This document shows, one piece after another, positions 48,801 to 58,347 of a stretch of 64,000 nt of DNA. Source of the stretch: an uncultured Christensenella sp. (GTDB lineage Bacteria; Bacillota; Clostridia; Christensenellales; Borkfalkiaceae). A program made the translations under genes and the position numbers. Positions within the stretch are counted from its first letter, which is position 1. Each line of letters starts with the position of its first letter. The stretch lies in the NCBI GenBank assembly GCA_910578065.1, contig CAJTPB010000007.1:28921-92920 (forward strand), read 5' to 3'. The notes below the pieces were generated by a model. The model was not told where the DNA came from and ran no database searches. It saw only the letters and a program-made list of their open reading frames with translations.

Positions 48801-49504
48801 GAAACGCCGTCGATCGTCGTTAAAAAGGTAGTATGGCGGCAATGATCGGACCAATAGGTATCGATCATGCGGATCTCCGTCAACGTGGGATCGCGCTTTT
48901 CCGATTTAAAATAATCTTGGCAGAACGCGATATCGTCCGCATCCATCGCAAGGGCGTATTTGGTTACGAACGCCTCCAACCCCGCGCGTTCGAGCGAAAT
49001 AAAGCCGTTTAACGTTTCCACCTCGGTAGGAACGGGATGTTCGATTTTCAGTGTTTTGGGCTTTTCAAGCGCGGCTTCTCTGCTTTCTACGGGGTTGATT
49101 ACGTACTTTTTGATCGCCGCCATGCCCTCTTCCGAAACGTCGCCGTACACCGCGTACACCTTCGCCGTACGAATGAGCGGACGGTCTTTTTGCGAAATCA
49201 ACTGCACGCACTGTGCCGCCGAATCCGCGCGCTGATCGAACTGACCGGGAAGATATTCCACCGCGAATACCTGCGCGCCTTTTAAGTCCGCCTCTTTGGA
49301 AGCGGTATCCATTTGCGGTTCGGAAAACACCGTTTTTACGCACGTTTCGAACAACTCTTTTTCGATATCTTCAACGTCGTACCGATTTAAAACGCGGATC
49401 TTTTCCACGCCTTTTACTTCAAGCAATTCGGTAACGTCCGCCTTTAACGAACGCGCTTCCGCATCGAATCCTTCTTTCTTTTCTACAAATACGCGATATA
49501 CCAT
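45815..49504 (-). CDS. purL: Phosphoribosylformylglycinamidine synthase, long single-chain type
   Basis: This enzyme converts FGAR, glutamine and ATP to FGAM, step 4 of purine synthesis. The 1229-residue protein has the synthase halves (MIDTYWSDHCRHTTFL near residue 210; KNETHNHPTEIEPFGGAATCIGGAIRD; GRDGCGGATGSSKSHTL; GGKDSMSGTFE) and a C-terminal glutaminase of PurQ type with PVFPGTNCEYDTAKAF, FIPGGFSGGDEPDGSGKF and the nucleophile in GGICNGFQALIKLG. It thus does the job of PurL, PurQ and PurS in one chain, as in many Clostridia. It lies two bases after purD. Confidence 0.97.
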   Translation of the reverse strand: MVYRVFVEKKEGFDAEARSLKADVTELLEVKGVEKIRVLNRYDVEDIEKELFETCVKTVFSEPQMDTASKEADLKGAQVFAVEYLPGQFDQRADSAAQCVQLISQKDRPLIRTAKVYAVYGDVSEEGMAAIKKYVINPVESREAALEKPKTLKIEHPVPTEVETLNGFISLERAGLEAFVTKYALAMDADDIAFCQDYFKSEKRDPTLTEIRMIDTYWSDHCRHTTFLTTIDGVSFEDKLLQKAYGDYLAARKKLKRTKPINLMDIATLAAKYLKSQGRLDRLDESEEINACTVKTTVTVNGKEEDWLLLFKNETHNHPTEIEPFGGAATCIGGAIRDPLSGRSYVYAAMRVTGAADPLRPVKDTLKGKLPQRKIVTTAAAGYSSYGNQIGLATGQVDELYHEGYAAKRLEIGAVIAATPAENVRRERPSAGDKVILLGGRTGRDGCGGATGSSKSHTLGSLTACGAEVQKGNAPEERKLQRLFRNKEAMLLIKRCNDFGAGGVSVAIGELADGLAIDLNAVPKKYDGLDGTELAISESQERMAVVVEPDCAERFIALAEKENLEATVVATVTEEPRLVMNWNGKTIVNISREFLNSNGAEKHIEIAPEKIQSYAKAKVSDFKKGYKDLACDLNVCSKRGLSERFDSTIGAGTVLMPFGGTYQSTPSQAMAHLVSVEQGHTDTVSYMAWGGNPYVAEKSPYHGAYLAVVESIAKLIASGASFEEVYLTFQEYFEKPQKDPKRWGQPLSALLGAFKAQLDYGCAAIGGKDSMSGTFEQIDVPPTLVSFAVTTGKVSEVASPEFKGAGHIVVWLKPDYDKDGLPVAKSVIKNFKTVTKLLHSGKAVAAYTPGFGGVAEAVLKMCMGNRIGFAYADKVKAEDIFAYSYGSFVLELAQPQKVGVLLGATVQAEEITLGGETLSLQELTDLYENKLEPVYACNIKAPEQKVENFTFGGKSELTCAVKRAQPKVLIPVFPGTNCEYDTAKAFQDAGAQADIFVIRNTTADDVSRSVEAFAKKIEESQIVFIPGGFSGGDEPDGSGKFITAFFRNQAVKQRVEELLSQRDGLMGGICNGFQALIKLGLVPYGKIVETDEKCPTLTYNDIGRHQSRIVRVRVASAKSPWLTGVNAGEIYSVPISHGEGKFIASEKLVKELAANGQIMTQYVDLAGSATTDIRFNPNGSTAAIEGILSPDGRVFGKMGHSERKGYGLYKNVLGEYDMKLFESAVKYYK

Positions 49505-49506
49505 TT

Positions 49507-50781
49507 TTAATCCTCCCGCGCGCAGGCAAGCGCGCGCTTTCCGATGTCTTTTCTCATGTAAGCGTTTTCGAACCGTATCTTATGCGCCAGCGCATAAGCG
49601 CCGTTTACCGCCGCCTGCAAAGTTTCCGCCGCCGCCACCGCGCCGAGCACGCGCCCGCCCGCGGTAACTAGCTTTTCCCCTTCCGCCTTTGCGCCCGCGA
49701 TATATACGTACTCGTTTTCTTGGGGAACGGGAAGGGAAATTTCGTACCCCGTGCGGTACGTTTGCGGATACCCTTCGGAAGCGAGCACCACACAGCACGC
49801 CGCGCCGTTACGGAATTTTACCATGTCGGAAGTAAGCGTTCCTTCATGAACGGCGATCATGATATCGAGCAGATCGCTTTCCAAAAGGGGCAGAACGACC
49901 TGCGTTTCGGGATCGCCGAACCGACAGTTGTATTCGATCACTTTCGGACCTTTGGGCGTAAGCATCAACCCGAAATACAAACAGCCTTGAAAGGTACGAC
50001 CTTCCGCGCGCATTCCGTTTACGGTAGGCAGAAAGATTTTTTCCATGCACTCTTTTGCAATCGCTTGCGTGTAATAGGGATTGGGCGCAACCGTACCCAT
50101 GCCGCCCGTATTCAACCCTTCGTCGTTATCGTGCGCGCGCTTGTGGTCCATCGAGGAAACCATGGGGATCACCGTTTTTCCGTCCGTAAACGACAAAACG
50201 GAAACTTCGGGTCCCGTTAAAAATTCTTCGATCAGAATGCTGTTGCCGCTTGCGCCGAACACCTTATCGCACATAATATCGCGCACAGCCCGCACGCCCT
50301 CTTCTTCCGTTTGGGCGATGATCACCCCTTTGCCGAGGGCAAGCCCGTCCGCTTTGATCACGGCGGGGAAACTGCCGTTTTTTAAATATGCGATCGCTTC
50401 GTCCGCATCGGTAAACGCGCGGCTTTCCGCCGTGGGAATACCGTATTTCTTCATAAGATCTTTGGAAAAAACTTTGCTTCCTTCTATGATCGCGGCGTTT
50501 TTCCGCGGACCGAAGCAGGGAATGCCGAGCGCTTCCAACTCGTCTACGCAGCCCAAAACAAGCGGATCGTCCGGCGCGACGACTGCAAAGTCCACTTTAT
50601 GCGACTGCGCAAAGGATACGATCCCCTGCACGTCGTTCGCCTTAACGGGGCAGCATTCCGCATCGGCGGCGATCCCGCCGTTCCCCGGAAGCGCATATAT
50701 CTTGTGCACCCGTTTGTTCTTTTTTAAACTTTTTATAATGGCATGCTCTCTTCCGCCGCCGCCTACAACTAAGATGTTCAT
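49507..50781 (-). CDS. purD: Phosphoribosylamine-glycine ligase
   Basis: PurD joins phosphoribosylamine and glycine with ATP to form GAR, step 2 of the pathway. The 424-residue ATP-grasp protein has MNILVVGGGGREHAIIKSL, FAVVAPDDPLVLGCVDELE, the ATP-binding PAVIKADGLALGKGVIIAQ, LTGPEVSVLSFTDGKT, HDNDEGLNTGGMGTVAPNPY and VIEYNCRFGDPETQVVLPLL. GAGGG lies before ATG 50781. It is separated from the AICAR transformylase gene by a 370-base gap of repeats but followed directly by purL. Confidence 0.97.
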   Translation of the reverse strand: MNILVVGGGGREHAIIKSLKKNKRVHKIYALPGNGGIAADAECCPVKANDVQGIVSFAQSHKVDFAVVAPDDPLVLGCVDELEALGIPCFGPRKNAAIIEGSKVFSKDLMKKYGIPTAESRAFTDADEAIAYLKNGSFPAVIKADGLALGKGVIIAQTEEEGVRAVRDIMCDKVFGASGNSILIEEFLTGPEVSVLSFTDGKTVIPMVSSMDHKRAHDNDEGLNTGGMGTVAPNPYYTQAIAKECMEKIFLPTVNGMRAEGRTFQGCLYFGLMLTPKGPKVIEYNCRFGDPETQVVLPLLESDLLDIMIAVHEGTLTSDMVKFRNGAACCVVLASEGYPQTYRTGYEISLPVPQENEYVYIAGAKAEGEKLVTAGGRVLGAVAAAETLQAAVNGAYALAHKIRFENAYMRKDIGKRALACARED

Positions 50782-51151
50782 AAAAGTTTTTCCCTCGAAT
50801 TTGTTTGCCGCAGATTTGCTTCGCCTATCGCCGCAAATGCTGCGCCCTTATCCTTTTGCTTGCTACACATTTGCATTTATCAACGCAAAGCGCGATATAT
50901 TGCTTGCCCTTTATTCCAAAAGGGAAGCGGTAACATTTCCATATTTTTGCTTCGGCTATCGCCGCATTCTTTGCTTTGTATCCCTACGCGCTTTTAACGC
51001 AAATCGCAGCATACTGCTTACTTTTGCTTCCCAAAGAGAAGCAGTATTCTTTTCATATGCAACGCAAAGCGCGGCTTATATGAACTTTATAAAATCATCG
51101 CCGTAAAAGTTTAAAGCGGATTTTTGCCTTAACATGTACGCCGTAATTTTA
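50782..51151. repeat. Gap with diverged 131-bp tandem duplication
   Basis: Copies start at TTTGCTTCGCCTATCGCCGC (50815) and TTTGCTTCGGCTATCGCCGC (50946), period 131. They share ACGCAAA-CGC and a small inverted repeat (CTTC-CAAA-GAAG: TTCCAAAAGGGAA in the first copy and TTCCCAAAGAGAAG in the second) and end in TTCATAT-like tails. No gene was seen in the purD to purH interval. Confidence 0.75.
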
Positions 51152-52336
51152 TCAGTGGTGGAAAAGCCGCATTCCCGTAAACGCCATAACCATGTTGTGG
51201 CTGTCTGCCGATTCTATCACAAGATCGTCGCGCACCGAGCCGCCCGGTTCGGCAATATACGAAACGCCGCTGCGGTACGCCCGCTCTACGTTATCCGAGA
51301 AGGGGAAGAACGCGTCGCTCCCCAAAGATACGCCCGTAATCGTTTTTAAATACGCCGCTTTTTCTTCCCGCGTGAACGGCTGAGGACGAACGGCAAAATT
51401 CTTTTTCCAAACGCCGTCGCCGATGACTTCTTCGTAATCGTCGGAAAGATATAAGTCGATAATATTGTTCTTTTCCGGTCTGCCGACGCCTTCGGCAAAT
51501 TGCAGATTTAACACCTTTTCATGCTGGCGCAAGTGCCATAAGTCCGCTTTCTGCGCCGCAAGCCGGGTGCAGTGAATGCGCGACTGCTGCCCCGCGCCCA
51601 CGCCGATCGCCTGCCCGTCCGTTGCAAAACATACCGAATTGCTCTGCGTGTATTTCAGCGTAATAAGCGCAATAATCAGATCGATCGCCTTTTCTTCGGG
51701 CAGCGCCTTGTTCTTTGTAACGACGTTGGAAAGCAACGCCCGATCGATCACAAAGTTGTTTCTGCCCTGTTCGAACGTTACCCCGTAAACCTGCTTGCGC
51801 TCGATTTCTTGGGGAATGTACCCCGCGTCTATTTTTACGACGTTATACGCGCCTTTGCGCTTTGCCTTTAAAATTTCCAATGCCTTGGGGGAATACGCGG
51901 GCGCGATCACCCCGTCCGATACCTCGCGAGAAATGATTTTTGCCGTTACTTCGTCGCACTCGTCCGAAAGGGCGATCCAATCGCCGAACGAAGACATTCT
52001 GTCCGTTCCCCTTGCGCGCGCATACGCGCAGGCAAGCGGGGAATCATCCAATCCCTCGATATCGTCTACAAAGCACGATTTTTTTAATGCGGGGGAAAGC
52101 GTTTTTCCCACCGCCGCCGAGGTAGGCGAAACGTGTTTAAAGCTAGTCGCCGCGGCCATGCCCGTAGCCGTTTTAATTTCTTTTACAAGCTGCCAGGAAT
52201 TAAGCGCGTCTAAAAAGTTGATGTATCCCGGTCTGCCGTTTACGATTTCGACAGGCAGTTCGCTTCCGTCCGCCATGTAAATGCGGGCGGGTTTTTGGTT
52301 GGGATTACAGCCGTACTTTAAGGAAAATTCGTTCAT
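51152..52336 (-). CDS. purH: Stand-alone AICAR transformylase
   Basis: This 394-residue protein corresponds to the AICAR formyltransferase domain of PurH: it uses 10-formyl-THF to make FAICAR. Seen are SLKYGCNPNQKPARIYM, GYINFLDALNSWQLVKEI, AAATSFKHVSPTSAAVG (formyl-transfer site with Lys-His), LTLKYTQSNSVCFATDGQ, IGVGAGQQSRIHCTRLA and GSDAFFPFSDNVE. The N-terminal cyclohydrolase domain of ordinary PurH is missing and its task falls to the gene next upstream, with which it overlaps by four bases (ATGA). Confidence 0.93.
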   Translation of the reverse strand: MNEFSLKYGCNPNQKPARIYMADGSELPVEIVNGRPGYINFLDALNSWQLVKEIKTATGMAAATSFKHVSPTSAAVGKTLSPALKKSCFVDDIEGLDDSPLACAYARARGTDRMSSFGDWIALSDECDEVTAKIISREVSDGVIAPAYSPKALEILKAKRKGAYNVVKIDAGYIPQEIERKQVYGVTFEQGRNNFVIDRALLSNVVTKNKALPEEKAIDLIIALITLKYTQSNSVCFATDGQAIGVGAGQQSRIHCTRLAAQKADLWHLRQHEKVLNLQFAEGVGRPEKNNIIDLYLSDDYEEVIGDGVWKKNFAVRPQPFTREEKAAYLKTITGVSLGSDAFFPFSDNVERAYRSGVSYIAEPGGSVRDDLVIESADSHNMVMAFTGMRLFHH

Positions 52337-53058
52337 TTTCTCACCTCGTGTTTGTTATACGTTACCTGCTCGAACTTGCCGCTTTTTATATCGGTATAAC
52401 GGCAGACAAGCGAAATTTTATTCTCTTCGCAAAGATTGTTCCATACCTCTTCCGCAAACGCCTTAACGTCGTTGGGAATGCTTACCCGTTCGGGCTCGCC
52501 CGTAAAGGTGGGCAAAGGGTTGCCGTCCGTTACGTACGTGTGGATAAAGTGTCCCACGCCGTTTAACGGCTCGTAGTCGAACGTGTAACGGTTGCATGCC
52601 GAACCCTTTTCGTCCGCGCTCTTTAAAATGGAAAGTTCGTACGCAAACGCGCCGTCTAAATGCAGAATGCCGCTGATGCGCGGGGTAAAGTTGGGCGCGT
52701 CCGGTTCGAAACAGCGAGTGGTAAGGGCGCGGCGGAAGCACTTGCCCGCTTTTAAATGCGCTTCTATGGTATCCGTCTGATCGCCGTTGGTCACGATAAT
52801 ATCTTTTCCGACGACTTTTACGGGGGAATAAATGATAAGCGAAGGATCTTCTACCTTGCTTTCGTCATAAGGGTAAATGATCACTTCGTCCCCTTTTTCC
52901 GAAAAAATACGGTTGCGGCTGTTTTCGCTTCTGCCCATAATAAAATAGCAGAATACCGCGTTTTTACCGTCCGCCGATTTGCCGAGCACGATTCCCCGCC
53001 CTACGTACGGATTGCCCGCGATTCTTTCTTTTATGCTTTTGATTTCGTATGTGTTCAT
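52333..53058 (-). CDS. IMP cyclohydrolase of PurO-like type
   Basis: A 241-residue IMP cyclohydrolase-family protein, a type found with stand-alone AICAR transformylase; it closes the ring of FAICAR to give IMP, the last step of the pathway. Segments visible are NPYVGRGIVLGKSADGKNAV, FCYFIMGRSENSRNRIF, LIIYSPVKVVGKDIIVTNGDQTDTI (its key part PVKVVG..NGDQTDTI), RCFEPDAPNFTPRISG and NGVGHFIHTYVTDGNPLP. The frame is open further upstream, but ATG 53058 follows GGAGGAATTT. It overlaps the transformylase gene by ATGA, so the two act as a split PurH. Confidence 0.9.
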   Translation of the reverse strand: MNTYEIKSIKERIAGNPYVGRGIVLGKSADGKNAVFCYFIMGRSENSRNRIFSEKGDEVIIYPYDESKVEDPSLIIYSPVKVVGKDIIVTNGDQTDTIEAHLKAGKCFRRALTTRCFEPDAPNFTPRISGILHLDGAFAYELSILKSADEKGSACNRYTFDYEPLNGVGHFIHTYVTDGNPLPTFTGEPERVSIPNDVKAFAEEVWNNLCEENKISLVCRYTDIKSGKFEQVTYNKHEVRK

Positions 53059-53385
53059 AAATTCCTCCGTATATGTCTTTTCTTCTGCGCCGCACACATT
53101 TATTGCAACAGCTTTTTGCAAACCGTTTCTACCGCTTCGGGCATGACGCGCTTTTGCAACAGTTCAGGCGTATCGCCCTCTTTTACTTCTACCGCTTTCC
53201 GCTTGATTGCACGCAATCTTTATGCAGCGGTTACCGCAACAGCTTTTTACAAACCGCTTCTGCCGCTTCGGGCAGGATCACCCATTCCGCCTCGCGCATG
53301 ACGCGCTTTTGCAGCAATTCGGGCGTATCGCCCTCTTTTACTTCTACCGCTTTCTGCTTGATTGCACGCAACCTTTATGCAGCGG
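53059..53385 (-). repeat. Two decayed copies of the purN 3' end
   Basis: The end of purN (from CGCAACAGCTTTTTACAAACCG at 53390; key part AGCTTTTTACAAACCGC) is repeated at 53235 (period about 155) and, with a ~22-base deletion, at 53104 (period about 131). Each copy keeps GACGCGCTTTTGCA, TTCGGGCGTATC-CCCTCTTTTACTT and ends in TGATTGCACGCAA. They lie between purN and the IMP cyclohydrolase, whose ribosome binding site is in the last bases of the gap. Confidence 0.92.
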
Positions 53386-53994
53386 TTATCGCAACAGCTT
53401 TTTACAAACCGCTTCTACCGCTTCGGGCAGGATCACCCATTCCGCCTCGCGCATGACGCGCTTTTGCAGCAGTTCGGGCGTATCTCCCTCTTTTACTTGT
53501 ACCGCTTTCTGCGCGATGATCGGTCCGCCGTCGCACACTTCGGTTACGTAATGCACCGTTGCGCCCGTAACCTTTACGCCGCGCGCAAGCACGGCTTCGT
53601 GCACGTGAAGCCCGTAAAATCCTTTCCCGCAAAAACTAGGGATAAGCGCAGGGTGTACGTTGATCATGCGGAAGGGAAAATGCGCCGTAAACTTTTCGCT
53701 TAAAATGGTCATGAATCCCGCAAAAACGATAAGCCCGATTTGTTCCCGCCGCATGATTGCAAGTATTTTTTCTTCCCGCTCCCCGCGGTCGGGCACTTGC
53801 TTTCTGTCTACGACTTCCGTTTTGATCGCATACCGCGCCGCGCGTTCCAGTACGCCCGCTTCGGCGTGATCGGATACGACAAGCACGACTTCCCCGTGCG
53901 GGATCATGCCCGCCTGTTGCGCGTTTACGATCGCCTGAAAGTTGGTACCGCCGCCCGAACAGAGGACGGCGATTCTCACTTTTTCGCTTAACAT
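53386..53994 (-). CDS. purN: Phosphoribosylglycinamide formyltransferase, folate type
   Basis: PurN transfers the formyl group of 10-formyl-THF to GAR (step 3). The 202-residue protein has LCSGGGTNFQAIVNA, VVSDHAEAGVLERA, LIVFAGFMTILSEKF and the active-site NVHPALIPSF with asparagine and histidine, then VTGATVHYVTEVCDGGPIIAQ with the catalytic aspartate. Its start overlaps purM by seven bases. The C-terminal 50 codons are copied twice downstream in decayed form. The ending ACKKLLR-like tail here reads VCKKLLR. Confidence 0.96.
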   Translation of the reverse strand: MLSEKVRIAVLCSGGGTNFQAIVNAQQAGMIPHGEVVLVVSDHAEAGVLERAARYAIKTEVVDRKQVPDRGEREEKILAIMRREQIGLIVFAGFMTILSEKFTAHFPFRMINVHPALIPSFCGKGFYGLHVHEAVLARGVKVTGATVHYVTEVCDGGPIIAQKAVQVKEGDTPELLQKRVMREAEWVILPEAVEAVCKKLLR

Positions 53995-55025
53995 AAAACG
54001 ACTCCGTCGCCGCTTTTTATAATTTCGCCGATGGGATACGCGTTTACGCCCTGCGCCTTTAACAGCGCGATCGCCTTTTCGACGTCTTCTTTCGCAACGA
54101 CGACGCTCATACCCACGCCCATGTTAAAGGTGTTGAACATATCGTGTTCGGAAATGTTCCCCTTCTTCTGCAACAGCGTAAAGATGGGAAGCACCTTTAC
54201 GTCGCTCCGCATGATTTTAACCCCCAGACCCTTGGGAATAGAGCGGGGCATGTTTTCGTAAAATCCGCCGCCAGTAATGTGCGAAACGCCCTTTACCGCC
54301 ACTTCGTTCAACAGCGCGAGCATGGGCTTTACGTAAATTTCGGTAGGAGCAAGCAGCGTTTCGCCCAGCGGTTTTCCGCCCAACTCGGGCACGGGAGAAA
54401 GCAGATCGCAATGCTCTACGTCGAACACCTTTCTAACCAAAGAAAAACCGTTGCTGTGCACGCCCGAAGAGGGAAGCGCGATCATAATATCCCCCTCCTT
54501 CATGGCGGTTTGATCGACGATTTTATCGCGATCGACAACGCCCACGGTAAAGCCCGCTAAATCGTAATCGTCGTCGGGCATCATTTGGGGGTGTTCGGCA
54601 GTTTCGCCGCCGATCAGCGCGCAGCCCGCGCGCACGCAGCCTTCCGCAACGCCGCCCACGATTTCCGCAATTTTTTCGGGAACGTTCTTTCCGCAGGCGA
54701 TATAATCGAGGAAGAACAGCGGTTTTGCGCCGCAACAGATTACGTCGTTCACGCACATGGCAACGCAATCGATGCCGATGGTATCGTGCTTATTCAACAG
54801 CATGGCGATTTTCAGTTTAGTGCCGACACCGTCCGTACCCGAAACGAGCACGGGATTTTTGATGCCCGCCATGTCGAGGGGGAACAAACCGCCGAAGCCG
54901 CCGATATCCGCTTTGCCTTCGGGCATGGTGCGCGCGACGTGCTTTTTCATCAACTCTACCGCTTTGTAACCTGCGGTAATGTCTACGCCCGCTTGTTTAT
55001 AACTTTCCGAAAAACTTTTTTCCAT
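53988..55025 (-). CDS. purM: Phosphoribosylformylglycinamidine cyclo-ligase
   Basis: PurM closes FGAM to AIR with ATP (step 5). The 345-residue protein has GGFGGLFPLD, VLVSGTDGVGTKLKIAML, GIDCVAMCVNDVICCGAKPL, LIGGETAEHPQMMPDDDYD, LPSSGVHSNGFSLVRKVF and HITGGGFYENMPRSIPKGLG. AGGAG lies before ATG 55025. The gap to purF upstream is 487 bases and filled with a tandem repeat that may derive in part from its own 5' end. It overlaps purN by seven bases. Confidence 0.97.
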   Translation of the reverse strand: MEKSFSESYKQAGVDITAGYKAVELMKKHVARTMPEGKADIGGFGGLFPLDMAGIKNPVLVSGTDGVGTKLKIAMLLNKHDTIGIDCVAMCVNDVICCGAKPLFFLDYIACGKNVPEKIAEIVGGVAEGCVRAGCALIGGETAEHPQMMPDDDYDLAGFTVGVVDRDKIVDQTAMKEGDIMIALPSSGVHSNGFSLVRKVFDVEHCDLLSPVPELGGKPLGETLLAPTEIYVKPMLALLNEVAVKGVSHITGGGFYENMPRSIPKGLGVKIMRSDVKVLPIFTLLQKKGNISEHDMFNTFNMGVGMSVVVAKEDVEKAIALLKAQGVNAYPIGEIIKSGDGVVLC

Positions 55026-55512
55026 AAATACTCCTTGATTTTTACGATACTGCTTTGCGCTTACGCGTAAAAAAGTATCCTCGACCGTTACGCGGTATTT
55101 TCAATTTTCTCCGCGGGTTAAGCTCACCTTATACCGAACAGCTTGGGAAAACGCCACTTTACCTGCGGTATGTTTGTTAAAATTATTTTTCTTTCCCGTA
55201 CGATTATGGCACGCGCTGTTACCGATTTCCCCGCGGGCAAAGTTTCACCTTATGCCGAACGGCTTGGGAAGACGCCACTTTACCTGCGGTATGTTTGTTA
55301 AAATTATTTTTCTTTCCCGTACGATTATGGCACGCGCTGTTACCGATTTCTCCGCGGGCGAAGTTTATCCCTATGCCGAACCGCTTGGGCAAACAACCCT
55401 TTGCCTGCGGTATGTTTGTTAAAATTCCCGTACCTGCACAACGCGCACTGCTTTGCAAATACTTGCGTAAACTTTTGCGCTTTGCACCGATCTATCCGTA
55501 CCGCGAACCTAC
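55026..55512 (-). repeat. Tandem 121-bp repeat between purF and purM
   Basis: Three copies with a period of 121 place CCTGCGGTATGTTTGTTAAA at about 55162, 55283 and 55404. They share TTTTCTTTCCCGTACGATTA and CCGATTTC-CCGCGGGC-AAGTTT, with an earlier partial copy near 55100. Part of the unit (CCTGCGGT-ATG..TTGTT..TTTCC) resembles the start of purM, codons ~13-25, so a 5' echo is possible. No gene was seen in this gap. Confidence 0.88.
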
Positions 55513-56952
<1,440 letters not shown>

Positions 56953-56953
56953 A

Positions 56954-57664
56954 TTATTCTCCCATAAGGCGCTTGAACACCTCTTTGTACGCGTCTTCTA
57001 CGCCGCCCATATCCCTTCTGAACCGATCTTTATCTAACTTTTCGTTGGTGTTGATATCCCAAAGGCGGCAGGTATCGGGGGAGATTTCGTCCGCAAGAAC
57101 GATCGTTCCGTCGGAAAGGCGCCCGAATTCCAATTTAAAGTCTACCAAGCGAATGCCGAGCGTTTTGAAATATGCGGTAAGCACTTCGTTTACTTTAAAC
57201 GCCATCGATTTGATCGTTTCGATTTCTTTTTTGGTCGCAAGCTTTAACGCAAGCGCGTGATAAGCGTTCAACAGGGGATCGCCCAAATCGTCGTTTTTAT
57301 ACGAAAATTCGATGGTCGGTTCGTCGAACACAATACCCTCTTCCACGCCGTAGTGCTTGGCGAACGAGCCCGCCGAAACGTTGCGGATGATCACTTCGAG
57401 GGGAACGATCTTCACCTTTTTTACCAGCGTTTCGCGGTCGGAAAGTTCTTCTACGAAATGGGTGGGAACGCCTTGCTTTTCGAGCAAACGCATTAAAAGA
57501 TTGCTCATGCGGTTGTTTACAACCCCTTTGCCTACGATCGTGCCCTTTTTTAAACCGTTAAACGCGGTCGCATCGTCTTTGTACGCAACGACGCACAAAT
57601 TTTCGTCTGCGGTCGCATACACTTTTTTTGCCTTTCCTTCATACAGCTGAACGGTCTTTTCCAT
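56954..57664 (-). CDS. purC: SAICAR synthetase
   Basis: PurC couples CAIR and aspartate with ATP to give SAICAR (step 7; step number depends on counting). The 236-residue protein has LYEGKAKKVYAT, YKDDATAFNGLKKG, VPLEVIIRNVSAGSFAKHYG, LVDFKLEFGRL and DEISPDTCRLWD, all typical. AAAGGAG lies before ATG 57664. It follows purE at 35 bases and is directly followed by purF. Confidence 0.97.
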   Translation of the reverse strand: MEKTVQLYEGKAKKVYATADENLCVVAYKDDATAFNGLKKGTIVGKGVVNNRMSNLLMRLLEKQGVPTHFVEELSDRETLVKKVKIVPLEVIIRNVSAGSFAKHYGVEEGIVFDEPTIEFSYKNDDLGDPLLNAYHALALKLATKKEIETIKSMAFKVNEVLTAYFKTLGIRLVDFKLEFGRLSDGTIVLADEISPDTCRLWDINTNEKLDKDRFRRDMGGVEDAYKEVFKRLMGE

Positions 57665-57699
57665 TTGTTTTATCTCCTTTTTTTGTTTTAAAAAATTAT

Positions 57700-58194
57700 T
57701 TAAAGATGATATTTTTCGGCGATTTCCGCGTTCTTTTTCAACACCGATTCCGCCGCCTTTTTACGCGCGGAAAGCAATTTTTCGCGCAAGGACTTGTCCT
57801 CTACCGCCAAAATCTGCACTGCGAGCAGCGCCGCGTTTGCCGCGCCGTCGATCGCGACGGTTGCAACGGGAATGCCCGAGGGCATTTGCACGGTAGAAAG
57901 CAGCGCGTCTAACCCGTCGAGCGTGGAGCTTTTTACGGGAATGCCGATCACCGGCAAAACGGTGTTCGCCGCAAGCGCGCCCGCAAGGTGCGCCGCTTTT
58001 CCCGCCGCCGCTACGATCGCGCCGAAGCCGTTTTCCGCCGCGCCCGCGGCGAACGCGCGCGCTTCTTCGGGCGTGCGATGGGCAGAATATACGTGCACTT
58101 CGTAAGGAACGCCGTATTCCGCAAATACCGAAAACGCCTTTTCCACTACGGGAAGATCGCTGTCGCTCCCCATAATTACCGCTACTTTTTTCAT
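57700..58194 (-). CDS. purE: N5-carboxyaminoimidazole ribonucleotide mutase or AIR carboxylase
   Basis: PurE catalyses the carboxyl transfer that yields CAIR. The 164-residue protein has VIMGSDSDLPVVEKAF, VYSAHRTPEEARAF with the essential histidine, IVAAAGKAAHLAGALAANT (the usual SGGAAHLPG form is varied here) and VIGIPVKSSTLDGLDALLS. No purK was seen, so a class II (CO2-using) activity cannot be excluded. It is the first gene of the purine operon and has GGAGG before its start. It lies just after the ZTP-like riboswitch. Confidence 0.94.
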   Translation of the reverse strand: MKKVAVIMGSDSDLPVVEKAFSVFAEYGVPYEVHVYSAHRTPEEARAFAAGAAENGFGAIVAAAGKAAHLAGALAANTVLPVIGIPVKSSTLDGLDALLSTVQMPSGIPVATVAIDGAANAALLAVQILAVEDKSLREKLLSARKKAAESVLKKNAEIAEKYHL

Positions 58195-58214
58195 ACAAAA
58201 TTTCCTCCGTCAAA

Positions 58215-58325
58215 GTAAAAAAGGGCGGTTCTATCCCCTGCAAGAGATAAAACTGCCCAGTCGGACGACATAATTATTCCGTTTCCCGTTCCCTTGCGGT
58301 GCTCCGCAGTTCCGACAGTTGCGAA
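58215..58325 (-). promoter_or_regulatory. Probable ZTP (pfl-type) riboswitch with terminator
   Basis: Between promoter and purE the leader contains CGCAACTGTCGGAAC (58309-58323), pairing with CCGACTGGGCAGTT (58251-58264); CCGACTGGGCA resembles the conserved CCGCCTGGGCA of ZTP riboswitches and the first part the conserved ACTGGCG half. The 3' half GGGCAGTTTTATCTC can instead pair with GGGGATAGAACCGCCC (58223-58258) to form a terminator followed by TTTTTT (58217-58222). Aptamer and terminator are mutually exclusive. ZTP binding would thus favour read-through when 10-formyl-THF is scarce. Assignment is by eye, without a covariance search. Confidence 0.75.
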
Positions 58326-58347
58326 AAACGTTACCTTTCATGTATGT

